Source: Lachnospiraceae bacterium (GTDB lineage: Bacteria > Bacillota > Clostridia > Lachnospirales > Lachnospiraceae). Taken from it: 8,739 nucleotides of DNA. Location: NCBI GenBank assembly GCA_017463035.1, contig JAFTPY010000094.1, positions 1-8,739 of the forward strand, read 5' to 3'. The notes under the pieces are model-generated. The model was not told where the DNA came from, ran no database searches, and worked only from the letters and a program-made list of their open reading frames with translations. The position numbers were made by a program, and so were the translations under genes. Positions 1 through 6,481 of this stretch are shown one piece after another (the first letter of the stretch is position 1; the number at the start of each line of letters is the position of its first letter).

Positions 1-303
1 CTTGATTTCCTTCAAGTATTCCGGTTCAAAGCATTTCTCCCAATCATACGGAATATAGCAGCCTTCCACAATCATGTTCTGATTATTTTCAATGGCAGTC
101 TTAATCATCTCCCGTACAATGGGCCAAAGGTAATCGGTCAACGCACCGTCATCACTGCAGGGCGTCAACGTCGTCTGCCCACTGCGAATCAGTCCAATTT
201 TAATATGATCAATGGACATGTACGGGTAATGATACTTTTCCAGTAGTTTTTGCGCCAACGCAGTCTTTCCCGTATGGGATGCACCGGCAATCAGTAGAAT
301 CAT
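1..303 (-). CDS. P-loop nucleotide kinase-like protein, C-terminus cut by window edge
   Basis: This is the first 101 codons of a gene that runs off the left edge of the window. The protein opens with a beta strand followed by a Walker A loop, GASHTGKT (residues 7-14), which binds the phosphates of ATP or GTP. An acidic residue follows at Asp32 in SIDHIKIG, where small kinases of this fold often hold the acceptor, and MIVEGCYIP (77-85) looks like the second conserved strand. The layout fits the adenylate kinase / zeta-toxin / 2-phosphoglycerate-kinase-like P-loop superfamily. Such proteins are often annotated loosely as adenylate kinase or zeta toxin in Firmicutes. The substrate cannot be told from this sequence. 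The start is fixed by a very strong Shine-Dalgarno, GGAGGGAGG at 311-319. It is the last visible gene of the accessory operon, 69 bases after the hydrolase. A toxin role is not supported, since no antitoxin-like partner is seen. The fold call is firm and the function open. Confidence 0.8.
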   Translation of the reverse strand, partial: MILLIAGASHTGKTALAQKLLEKYHYPYMSIDHIKIGLIRSGQTTLTPCSDDGALTDYLWPIVREMIKTAIENNQNMIVEGCYIPYDWEKCFEPEYLKEIK

Positions 304-372
304 AAGTAGACCTCCCTCCAAAGAATGCTTTGCAACAACATGTCGCTTCCGACATTTATCGGCTTTCTCAAA
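304..372 (-). other. Intercistronic spacer with two small inverted repeats
   Basis: This is the gap between the hydrolase stop and the kinase start. Two short perfect hairpins are visible in minus-strand RNA: ATGTCG-GAAG-CGACAT (340-355, 6 bp stem, 4-base loop) and CAAAG-CATT-CTTTG (319-332, 5 bp stem). The second abuts and slightly overlaps the edge of the kinase Shine-Dalgarno. Neither is followed by a run of T, so they do not look like a rho-independent terminator. They may be an RNA processing or stability element, or chance. No promoter of good quality was seen here. Confidence 0.4.
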
Positions 373-1446
373 TCACTTTCCGCTGACATTCTTTAAATAC
401 TCCCCGAAAAACTCCAAATGCAAGTCCGCCAATTTCCGGTGCATCTCACATCCGTCCATTTTACCGACCATCATCCTCGCCTTCACGGAATCCGGCTCAT
501 ACATAAACTTCAAGTCCGTAAAGCCCGCATGGGTCACCCCTTCAAAAATTTCATACCGCACCGGTGCTTCGGTGGCAAGCAGCGGCTTTATCTCATGATT
601 GCGACTCATCTTACTTCCGATTTGTAAAAACGGCTTCTTCATCACCATTCCTGTATAATCCCCGAACACACCACCGTCAATATTTGCTCCGCAAGTAACC
701 TCGTCGGAATACTGACAAAGCCAGTACGCCACAGCTCCGCCGAAAGAATGTCCCGTAGCCCCGATTCCTTTGGAAAAATCAATCCGGTCTCCGTAGGACT
801 TCTTAAGCGTTTCAATTACACAAAGACTATCCTTTCCCCACTCCGGCAAACGTCCCAACATAAATCCCATGTACTTCTTTTGCAGTTCATCAAAATAGAC
901 ATAGACTTCTTCCGCTTCCGCATCCATCCGCACCAGCTTCATATTGGCAAAGAAAGACTTTATTCCACCGGTCTGTATTTTAATTTCCTTGTCATACATC
1001 GCAACCGTTCCGTCGTCAAACTCACAAATTGCCGCTTCATAGGCATGTCCGACGGATGCCACGATATATCCGTTGGAGGCCATTTCACAGCAAAGAAGAC
1101 AATTTCCTTCCGTGACTCCGCTCCCGTATCCGTGGCTGTACAGTACAAGCGGGAACTTTCCTTCTGCCTGCGGCACCCCCGTATAACATTCCGGACTCAC
1201 AAGCTCTTCCGGTAACGTCTTTACCATACAAGCCTTTTGTATTGCCTGTACTCGTTCCTCCGACAGCTTCATTCGCTCCTTTCCTTCTGTCATCTCCTTA
1301 CAAACCGGATAAAACAGACGGACTTCCAATTTACGCGGACCGCACTTCGGTCCCAGTACCTCTTCTCTTGTGTCATCTGTTACGGTGAAACGCTCCGTAC
1401 CTACGGCATAGGCCCCCGTAATATACTTTGGTAATGTTATGCTCAT
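373..1446 (-). CDS. Alpha/beta hydrolase, PAF-acetylhydrolase-like esterase/lipase
   Basis: This is a predicted serine hydrolase of 357 residues. The N-terminal block has the form GAYAVGTERFTVTD...RKLEVRLFYP, as in bacterial proteins related to platelet-activating-factor acetylhydrolase and dienelactone hydrolase. YSHGYGSG (residues 103-110) is the likely oxyanion-hole loop. GHSFGG is the nucleophile elbow, with Ser234. Asp257 in NIDGG and His306 in GVTHAGF complete a plausible triad in the right order. There is no signal peptide or membrane segment, so it should act in the cytoplasm on an ester or thioester of unknown identity. The start at 1446 is chosen over the in-frame ATG at 1479 because it forms an ATGA overlap with the acetyltransferase stop and has AAAGGGAGA 5 bases upstream, while the longer start has only a weak site. 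The overlap implies translational coupling. Fold and triad are well supported; the substrate is unknown. Confidence 0.88.
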   Translation of the reverse strand: MSITLPKYITGAYAVGTERFTVTDDTREEVLGPKCGPRKLEVRLFYPVCKEMTEGKERMKLSEERVQAIQKACMVKTLPEELVSPECYTGVPQAEGKFPLVLYSHGYGSGVTEGNCLLCCEMASNGYIVASVGHAYEAAICEFDDGTVAMYDKEIKIQTGGIKSFFANMKLVRMDAEAEEVYVYFDELQKKYMGFMLGRLPEWGKDSLCVIETLKKSYGDRIDFSKGIGATGHSFGGAVAYWLCQYSDEVTCGANIDGGVFGDYTGMVMKKPFLQIGSKMSRNHEIKPLLATEAPVRYEIFEGVTHAGFTDLKFMYEPDSVKARMMVGKMDGCEMHRKLADLHLEFFGEYLKNVSGK

Positions 1447-2015
1447 TTTTTCTCCCTTTCTATCTTTTCTTTTGTCCATTTTTGTATTCCGTATAAAATC
1501 GCATCTATACGTATCCCATCTTTCTCGTATCTCTCTTTTATGACTCCTTCACATTGAAAACCGCACTTTTCCAATACCTTCTCCGATGCGACATTTCCCG
1601 CGAATACATCTGCACACACCCGGTTCAATTCCAGCTCTTCAAAGGCATATTGAAGAACACGTCTTACCGCCTCTGTCATAAGGCCATTGCCCCAATGGCC
1701 CGGTGCCAATATGTACGAGGTTTCCGCCGACCCGGATTGTTCGTCCACGTTATGAAGATTAATAATACCAATGGCTTCCTTGGTATCCTTTCGCACAATC
1801 AGCCAGTTAAAGTACAAATCATCTTTATAATTATCTACCCAGTTCAAAACCCTCTTTTTATAAACTTCGATTTCCGTAACCGCAGACCATGGAAAGTATT
1901 TGCTGCATTCCTCCTTACAAGCCCAATTCTCATACAACTGCTTGTAATCCTCAACTTCGATTCTTCGTAAAACAATACGTTCTGAACCCAACATGCGTGT
2001 ACCTAAATGCTTCAT
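1443..2015 (-). CDS. GNAT family N-acetyltransferase, RimJ/RimL type
   Basis: This 190-residue single-domain protein is of the GCN5-related acetyltransferase family and transfers acetyl from acetyl-CoA to an amine. The opening SERIVLRRIEVEDY (residues 11-24) is typical of the RimJ/RimL branch, which includes ribosomal-protein N-terminal acetyltransferases and antibiotic or polyamine acetyltransferases. Motif A, the pyrophosphate-binding loop of acetyl-CoA, is seen as GHWGNGLMTEA (106-116) after the strand ETSYIL. NVASEKVLEKCGF (141-153) is the usual motif B region with the conserved Asn and the CGF turn. The length is normal. It starts 24 bases after the phosphatase stop with a G-rich GGGGGA Shine-Dalgarno, and its TGA overlaps the ATG of the hydrolase. 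An internal ATG at 1994 has no good ribosome site and was not used. The acceptor substrate, protein or small molecule, cannot be told from sequence. Confidence 0.9.
   Translation of the reverse strand: MKHLGTRMLGSERIVLRRIEVEDYKQLYENWACKEECSKYFPWSAVTEIEVYKKRVLNWVDNYKDDLYFNWLIVRKDTKEAIGIINLHNVDEQSGSAETSYILAPGHWGNGLMTEAVRRVLQYAFEELELNRVCADVFAGNVASEKVLEKCGFQCEGVIKERYEKDGIRIDAILYGIQKWTKEKIEREKK
1452..1456 (-). promoter_or_regulatory. Ribosome binding site deciding the hydrolase start
   Basis: GGGAG (within AAAGGGAGA) lies 5 bases before the ATG at 1446 and inside the last codons of the acetyltransferase gene. Together with the ATGA stop/start overlap it favours 1446 over the ATG at 1479. Confidence 0.75.
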
Positions 2016-2038
2016 ACCGTTCCCCCGCCAATACCATC

Positions 2039-2647
2039 TTATCCCAAATACGACATATCACTGATGCGCTTCACAAACCGCTTTCCTTCATCATTCACAA
2101 ACATATAGGATACGCCACCGGATAAACCAAACATTTCACATGTATTCATCGATTCCACGTCCAATCCCAAGAACATGGCATTAAACACACTAAGCAAATC
2201 TCCGTGAGACACAAGAATAATATTCTCTTCGTCATTTGCCATAATCTCATCAAATAACGGCTTTAGCCGGTTCCACTCATCCCTTCTACTCTCCGCATCG
2301 GAAAACAGCCTGTCATCAATGTTTTTCTCCTGACATTCCAAATTTTTCCGAAGCCACTGCACCGACTTTCCGCAACACTTCCCAAGATTCCGTTCTCTCA
2401 GTTCCTTCTTTACTATCGGTTCGATTCCAAGATACTTCCCCACATGCTCTGCCGTCTGCTTCGCCCGGAGCAAATCCGAAGAATACATGACAAACGTCCT
2501 TCCGGAAAGCTCATTCTTTAGCTTTTCTCCGATTTTCTCTGCCTGCACCACACCAAGCTCCGAAAGCTCCCAATCCGTCCAGGAACCTACCATCCCGTTG
2601 GTATGATGCACCGACTGGGTATGCTGGATTGTGATAATCGTTTTCAT
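2039..2647 (-). CDS. Histidine phosphatase superfamily protein with altered RHG motif (QHT)
   Basis: This 202-residue protein has the fold of cofactor-dependent phosphoglycerate mutase and its phosphatase relatives. The phosphate-accepting His is His9, but the usual Arg-His-Gly reads Gln8-His9-Thr10, and the Asn usually six residues after the His is His15. The rest of the family signature is present: WTDWELSELG (23-32), SSDLLRAKQTAE (56-67) with Arg61, the acid Glu85 in LRERNLG, and the second His in VSHGD (His148). It may thus be an active phosphatase with changed substrate binding, or a weakened enzyme with a binding role. There is no signal peptide, so it is likely cytoplasmic. It is the first gene of the accessory operon, with GGAGGTGGGAG just before the ATG and a candidate promoter at 2677-2705. 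Family membership is certain; substrate and activity are not. Confidence 0.88.
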   Translation of the reverse strand: MKTIITIQHTQSVHHTNGMVGSWTDWELSELGVVQAEKIGEKLKNELSGRTFVMYSSDLLRAKQTAEHVGKYLGIEPIVKKELRERNLGKCCGKSVQWLRKNLECQEKNIDDRLFSDAESRRDEWNRLKPLFDEIMANDEENIILVSHGDLLSVFNAMFLGLDVESMNTCEMFGLSGGVSYMFVNDEGKRFVKRISDMSYLG

Positions 2648-2676
2648 ACTCCCACCTCCAAAGAATTTAATTATCT

Positions 2677-2705
2677 ATTGTATCACATTTGCAACTTGAC
2701 CGCAA
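2677..2705 (-). promoter_or_regulatory. Candidate sigma-A promoter of the accessory operon
   Basis: On the minus strand TTGCGG (2700-2705) is followed after 17 bases by TACAAT (2677-2682). The -10 is preceded by TG one base upstream (TGATACAAT), an extended -10 that can offset the weak -35 (3 of 6 consensus bases). It lies between the gltX terminator and the phosphatase gene and would give a leader of roughly 23 bases that just includes the Shine-Dalgarno. No operator-like palindrome was seen. Confidence 0.6.
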
Positions 2706-2726
2706 TCAGAACTTCGACTTATACAT

Positions 2727-2765
2727 AAAACAACACCCTCGCAAACTTCCGTCTGCAAGGGTGCT
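2727..2765 (-). terminator. Rho-independent terminator after gltX
   Basis: The minus-strand RNA forms a stem of about 13 bp, CACCCTTGCAGAC (2751-2763) against GTTTGCGAGGGTG (2734-2746), with two G-U pairs and a GGAA tetraloop (2747-2750). It is followed by TTGTTTT (2727-2733). It begins about 30 bases past the gltX stop and closes the housekeeping transcription unit. The remaining part of the 146-base gap holds the promoter of the next operon. Confidence 0.9.
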
Positions 2766-2793
2766 TAACTTTTCACAAAAACATACTCAAACT

Positions 2794-4260
2794 TTACTGT
2801 ACTTCCTTTTCCAAAAGCTCAATCGCCTTCTCAATACGACGAATGCTCTCGTCCTTACCGAGAATCGCCATAATCTCGTAAGCGCCGCCCGGGGTCATCT
2901 GCTTACCGGAAACCGCAGTACGTACCGGCCATAAGCCCTGTCCGTTCTTGATTTCCTTCTCCTGTACATAGCCCATAAGAAGAGCTTCGATTGCCGGAAC
3001 GCTGTAGTCGTTAAGCTCCTGTAAGCGCGGAAGCAATTCCTTTAATACAACCAGGGAAGACTCCTTCGTGGTCTTCATCTTCTTGTGTACATACATCTCG
3101 GTATCGTACTCCGGAAGTTTCTCGAAGAAATCGATATGACCTGCGATATCAAGCAAAGTCTCAATTCTGGTCTTTACAAGGTCAGCGATAGCCTTCTTAT
3201 CATACGGCTTCGTTACAACCTCATTAATATACGGCATTGCAAGCTCATAGTACTTTTCACTATCCATACGCTTTAAGTACTCGCCGTTCATCCAACGAAG
3301 CTTCTGCATATCAAATACTGCCGGAGACTTGCTGATGTGGGTGTAATCGAACTGCTCGATTAACTCCTCCATGGTCATAATCTCTTCATTGTTGGTCGGG
3401 CTCCATCCGAGAAGTGCGGTAAAGTTAACAATTGCTTCCGTAACAAAGCCCTGCTCCAATAAATCCTCGAAGGAAGAATGTCCGCTTCTCTTGGAAAGCT
3501 TCTGATGCTCCTCGTTGGTAATCAGCGGAACATGAACGTAGGTCGGCTCCTCCCAACCGAATGCCTGATACAATCTGGTATACTTCGGTGTGGAAGAAAG
3601 ATACTCGTTACCGCGAACAACGTGGGTAATACCCATCAAATGGTCGTCGATGACGTTTGCAAAGTTATAGGTCGGGAAGCCGTCGGACTTAATTAAAATC
3701 ATGTCATCAAGCTCCGCATTCTCAACGGTAATGGTGCCGTAATTGGCATCGGTAAAGGATGTGGTGCCCTCCGTCGGGGTATTCTGACGGATAACAAACG
3801 GCATTCCTGCTGCTAAGTTCTTCTCGATTTCTTCTTTGGACAGGTGCAGACAATGCTTGTCGTACTTGGTAATCTCCTTGTCCTCGGAACCTTCTACGGA
3901 AGCCTTTAAAGACTCCAGACGCTCCTTGGTACAGAAGCAGTAATACGCCTCGCCCTTTTCTACCAGCTGCTTTGCGTACTCCATGTACAGGCCGCTCTGT
4001 ACACGCTCACTCTGTACATACGGACCGCAACCCTTATCCTTGTCCGGACCTTCGTCATGATGAAGACCGGTCTTCTCCATGGTACGATAAATAATATCTA
4101 CGGCACCCTCCACCAAACGGCCCTGGTCCGTATCCTCGATTCTTAAAATAAAGTCACCGCCCGCATGCTTTGCCACCAGGTACTCGTACAATGCGGTCCT
4201 TAAATTACCTACATGCATTCTTCCTGTCGGGCTCGGTGCAAATCTGGTTCTGATTTTCAT
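2794..4260 (-). CDS. gltX: Glutamyl-tRNA synthetase
   Basis: This class I aminoacyl-tRNA synthetase charges tRNA with glutamate, using ATP, in the cytoplasm. The protein has 488 residues, the normal bacterial length. The N-terminus MKIRTRFAPSPTGRMHVGNL carries the HIGH-type motif HVGN at 16-19. KLSKR at 254-258 is the KMSKS-type loop. Cys108, Cys110, Cys137 and His139 match the zinc-binding site found in many bacterial GluRS. The region after about residue 320 is the helical anticodon-binding part. Whether it also charges tRNA-Gln (the non-discriminating form used with GatCAB) cannot be decided here. The start at 4260 is set by alignment to the family. The reading frame extends upstream to an ATG at 4332, but that part lies inside yebC. 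The start is one base past the yebC stop, implying coupling, and the gene ends in a strong terminator. Confidence 0.98.
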   Translation of the reverse strand: MKIRTRFAPSPTGRMHVGNLRTALYEYLVAKHAGGDFILRIEDTDQGRLVEGAVDIIYRTMEKTGLHHDEGPDKDKGCGPYVQSERVQSGLYMEYAKQLVEKGEAYYCFCTKERLESLKASVEGSEDKEITKYDKHCLHLSKEEIEKNLAAGMPFVIRQNTPTEGTTSFTDANYGTITVENAELDDMILIKSDGFPTYNFANVIDDHLMGITHVVRGNEYLSSTPKYTRLYQAFGWEEPTYVHVPLITNEEHQKLSKRSGHSSFEDLLEQGFVTEAIVNFTALLGWSPTNNEEIMTMEELIEQFDYTHISKSPAVFDMQKLRWMNGEYLKRMDSEKYYELAMPYINEVVTKPYDKKAIADLVKTRIETLLDIAGHIDFFEKLPEYDTEMYVHKKMKTTKESSLVVLKELLPRLQELNDYSVPAIEALLMGYVQEKEIKNGQGLWPVRTAVSGKQMTPGGAYEIMAILGKDESIRRIEKAIELLEKEVQ

Positions 4261-4261
4261 A

Positions 4262-5002
4262 TTAGTCTTCCTCCGGCATATCCCAGTTGTGGTAAACTTC
4301 CTGCACGTCGTCATCTTCCTCAAGTAAATCAAGAAGCTTGTTCATGCTCTTAATATCCGCTTCGTTGGTTAATTCGCCCCAGGTCTGCGGAATCATGGTT
4401 ACTTCTGCGGAAACCATAACGATACCCGCCTGCTCCATTGCTTCGCGAACCTCGCTGAATGCATCCGGATCGGTAAGAATTTCAAAGCTGTCCTCTTCCT
4501 CCACAAAGTCCTCGGCACCTGCGTCAAGAGCGGTCATCATAAGTTCGTCCGCGTCTCCGGAATAATCTTCCTTTGCTACGATAATCTGACCCTTCTTATC
4601 GAACATGAAGGATACGCAACCGGTGGTTCCCATGTTACCGTTACCCTTGGTGAATGCGCTACGCACGTTTGCTGCGGTACGGTTCTTGTTATCCGTAAGA
4701 GCATCTACAATAATCGCAATACCGCTCGGGCCGTAACCTTCGTAGGTAACCTGCTCGTAGTTTACACCGTCACCGTCGCCGGCAGCCTTCTTAATGCTGC
4801 GGTCAATGGTATCGTTCGGCATGTTGTTTGCCTTTGCCTTTGCGATAACGTCCTTTAACTTACTGTTGTTGTTCGGATCCGGACCGCCTTCCTTTACGGC
4901 AACTGCGATTTCACGACCGATACGGGTGAAAATCTTACCCTTTGCTGCATCATTTTTTTCCTTCTTGTGCTTAATGTTTGCAAATTTGGAATGACCTGAC
5001 AT
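4262..5002 (-). CDS. yebC: YebC/PmpR family translation factor / putative transcriptional regulator
   Basis: This 246-residue protein is of the widespread YebC/TACO1 family, at the usual length. Members were first described as DNA-binding regulators. Later work on bacterial and mitochondrial relatives points to a role at the ribosome in easing stalls at proline-rich stretches. The signature N-terminus MSGHSKFANIKHKK is present, with Phe7 where many homologues have Trp. Also conserved are NNMPNDTIDRSIKKA (59-73), YEGYGPSG (87-94) and TDNKNRTAANVRSAF (103-117). The C-terminus is very acidic (LLEEDDDVQ). The start has a strong AAAGGAGA at 5011-5018, 8 bases upstream. It follows argR by only 18 bases and precedes gltX by one, so it sits in a transcription unit with both. 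Which of the two described roles applies here cannot be read from the sequence. Confidence 0.96.
   Translation of the reverse strand: MSGHSKFANIKHKKEKNDAAKGKIFTRIGREIAVAVKEGGPDPNNNSKLKDVIAKAKANNMPNDTIDRSIKKAAGDGDGVNYEQVTYEGYGPSGIAIIVDALTDNKNRTAANVRSAFTKGNGNMGTTGCVSFMFDKKGQIIVAKEDYSGDADELMMTALDAGAEDFVEEEDSFEILTDPDAFSEVREAMEQAGIVMVSAEVTMIPQTWGELTNEADIKSMNKLLDLLEEDDDVQEVYHNWDMPEED
4270..4274 (-). promoter_or_regulatory. gltX ribosome binding site inside the yebC 3' end
   Basis: GGAGG lies 9 bases before the gltX ATG and is made by the last codons of yebC. It supports the 4260 start and coupled translation of the two genes. Confidence 0.75.
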
Positions 5003-5020
5003 AACTTTTATCTCCTTTAA

Positions 5021-5488
5021 TTAATCATTTACTCTTTTATCGCCGGTTAAGCGATGTAATTTCTCCATCACCGCATCCGTTTCCTTCTCCGTACGGATGG
5101 CACACATAATCGTATCGTCGCCTGCAATACAGCCTACGATACCGTCTACCTGCAAGGCATCCAGTGCCGCAGCCGCCGCCATTGCCATCCCCGGAACCGT
5201 CTTTACCACCAGGATGTTCTGGGCCTTTGCCATGGAAACAAAGGAATCCCTCAAAATGCGTGCATACTTCTCGTTCATCTCGGAATTATGGGAACGAAGC
5301 ACAATGTACTTCTGGCGGTCCAAATCAATGGCAACCTTTGTCAGCTTAAGCTCCCTGATGTCTCTGGAAATCGTCGCCTGAGTCACCGCAAAGCCCGCGT
5401 TCTTTAAAAGCTCGCCAAGCTCCTCCTGGGTTTCGATTTCGTTCTTCTCAACCAACTCGATAATCTTATTCTGTCTCGCTGTTTTCAT
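5021..5488 (-). CDS. argR: Arginine repressor ArgR/AhrC
   Basis: This 155-residue regulator senses L-arginine and binds ARG boxes to repress arginine synthesis genes, and in Bacillus-type relatives activates catabolism. The N-terminal winged helix carries TQATISRDIREL (36-47), the recognition helix region. The C-terminal oligomerization and arginine-binding domain carries GCIAGDDTIMCAIRTE (119-134), with the Asp pair of the family (Asp124, Asp125) that contacts arginine in the hexamer. The length is normal. It lies 24 bases after nadK, a common neighbour in Firmicutes. The Shine-Dalgarno is relaxed: A/G-rich with AAGAAAG near the ATG and stronger GGAG and AAGG elements further away. No clear ARG box was found in the gaps of this window, so self-regulation is not shown. 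In many relatives recN comes next; here yebC does. Confidence 0.97.
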   Translation of the reverse strand: MKTARQNKIIELVEKNEIETQEELGELLKNAGFAVTQATISRDIRELKLTKVAIDLDRQKYIVLRSHNSEMNEKYARILRDSFVSMAKAQNILVVKTVPGMAMAAAAALDALQVDGIVGCIAGDDTIMCAIRTEKETDAVMEKLHRLTGDKRVND

Positions 5489-5512
5489 TCTTTCTTCTCT
5501 TTCCTTCTCCGT

Positions 5513-6358
5513 CTATAAAATCTCGTAATTTCCCAGTTTTCTATGTAAAGCATCGAAAAAACTGTTCTCGTTTAGCTGAATAAAATATGCTTTTTTCTCG
5601 GACTTCTTAATCACAATCCTATCCTCTGCCGCCAGGTCCTTGGCCCGCTGTCCGTCCAAGGTAAGAATCGCTTCCTCGTCCTGAGTTTTTTTCTCCTCCC
5701 TGATAACGATGTGAAGCTCATCCTCCGCCGAAAGCAAAATACTTCTGGCACTTAAGGAATGGGGACAAATCGGCGTAATCATGAAAAGCTCTGTCTTCGG
5801 AGCCACCACAGGGCCTCCCGCAGACAAATTGTAACCGGTGGAACCCGTCGGGGTTGCCACAATAACACCGTCGCCCCGGTAATTACAAACCGGCTTGCCG
5901 TTTACAAAAATCCCTACGCTGATAATTCGTGAAAAACCGTTCCGGGTCAGTACCACGTCGTTTAACGCTGTACCGAACGCCGTGCCGTCTACGGATGCCT
6001 CTAACATCATACGCTCTTCGATGCAATACTCTCCCGCAACCAAAGCCTCCAAGGATGCTCTTGCCTTTCCGGAATCCGCATGGGTCAGGAATCCTAAGTT
6101 TCCCATATTGATTCCGAATACCGGAATCCTTTTTTCCGCAAGCTTACGTGCCACATGAATCAAGGTTCCGTCTCCGCCCAATACCACGGCACATTCCATA
6201 TCGTCCCGCAAAACCGGTTCATAGGATGTCTTGTCCGAAAAATCGTCCAAAAGGACTACGCAGTCGATTCCTCTTTCATGAAAGAAAACACGTACCTGTT
6301 CTGCCCGCTCCGCCGCCGTTTCTTTGACCGCGTTGGCAATGACACATACTTTTTTCAT
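5513..6358 (-). CDS. nadK: NAD kinase (ATP-NAD kinase)
   Basis: This cytoplasmic enzyme phosphorylates NAD to NADP, using ATP or polyphosphate, and sets the NADPH pool for biosynthesis. The 281-residue protein has the family landmarks in order: the GGDGT loop (61-65), NMGNLGFL (84-91), ALNDVVLTR (131-139), and the NAD-binding stretch RGDGVIVATPTGSTGY (161-176) continuing into SAGGP, then CPHSLSARS (198-206). The length is usual for Firmicute enzymes. The start is supported by GGGAGGGA at 6367-6374, 8 bases upstream. It is preceded by a 123-base gap with a candidate promoter and followed closely by argR, so it likely heads the nadK-argR-yebC-gltX unit. Identification is secure. Confidence 0.98.
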   Translation of the reverse strand: MKKVCVIANAVKETAAERAEQVRVFFHERGIDCVVLLDDFSDKTSYEPVLRDDMECAVVLGGDGTLIHVARKLAEKRIPVFGINMGNLGFLTHADSGKARASLEALVAGEYCIEERMMLEASVDGTAFGTALNDVVLTRNGFSRIISVGIFVNGKPVCNYRGDGVIVATPTGSTGYNLSAGGPVVAPKTELFMITPICPHSLSARSILLSAEDELHIVIREEKKTQDEEAILTLDGQRAKDLAAEDRIVIKKSEKKAYFIQLNENSFFDALHRKLGNYEIL

Positions 6359-6398
6359 GTGCGTTATCCCTCCCGTCCGACAAAAATAAAGTAGTTAT

Positions 6399-6427
6399 AG
6401 TCTACAACAAAACAAGGGGAAAGTCAA
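6399..6427 (-). promoter_or_regulatory. Candidate sigma-A promoter before nadK
   Basis: TTGACT (6422-6427, 5 of 6 consensus) is followed after exactly 17 bases by TAGACT (6399-6404, 4 of 6). A better-looking TATAAC at 6394-6399 is 22 bases away from that -35 and so fits less well. The transcript would start near 6392 and carry a leader of about 33 bases with the nadK Shine-Dalgarno. The rest of the 6359-6481 gap, between tlyA and nadK, shows no gene and no operator-like palindrome that I could recognise. Confidence 0.55.
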
Positions 6428-6481
6428 TCAAAATCCCCGTATTTGCCCCCAGTTTGCATTTTAAACATACCATACTCTGTT

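Noticed and set aside
1..303. Zeta-type toxin of a toxin-antitoxin pair
   Set aside because: The Walker A fold is similar, but the preceding gene is a hydrolase, not a small antitoxin, and the C-terminal half is outside the window.
748..1215. Plus-strand open frame of 155 codons opposite the hydrolase
   Set aside because: It has no recognisable domain and lies entirely antisense to a gene with an intact catalytic triad.
4261..4332. Longer gltX with 24 extra N-terminal residues (ATG at 4332)
   Set aside because: The extension lies inside yebC, does not match the family, and the family start at 4260 has a proper ribosome site.
4262..5002. Phe7 instead of Trp in the YebC signature as an anomaly
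   Set aside because: As far as I recall, this substitution is common in Clostridia homologues, so it is a lineage trait rather than a defect.
6406..6438. Possible terminator after tlyA: GGGGA/TCCCC stem followed by TTGTTTTGTT
   Set aside because: The stem is only 5 bp with a 13-base loop, and it overlaps the -35 of the nadK promoter. It is too weak to call.
5003..6481. ARG boxes (ArgR operators) near argR or nadK
   Set aside because: No AT-rich TGAAT/ATTCA-type palindrome was found in the gaps 5003-5020, 5489-5512 or 6359-6481.
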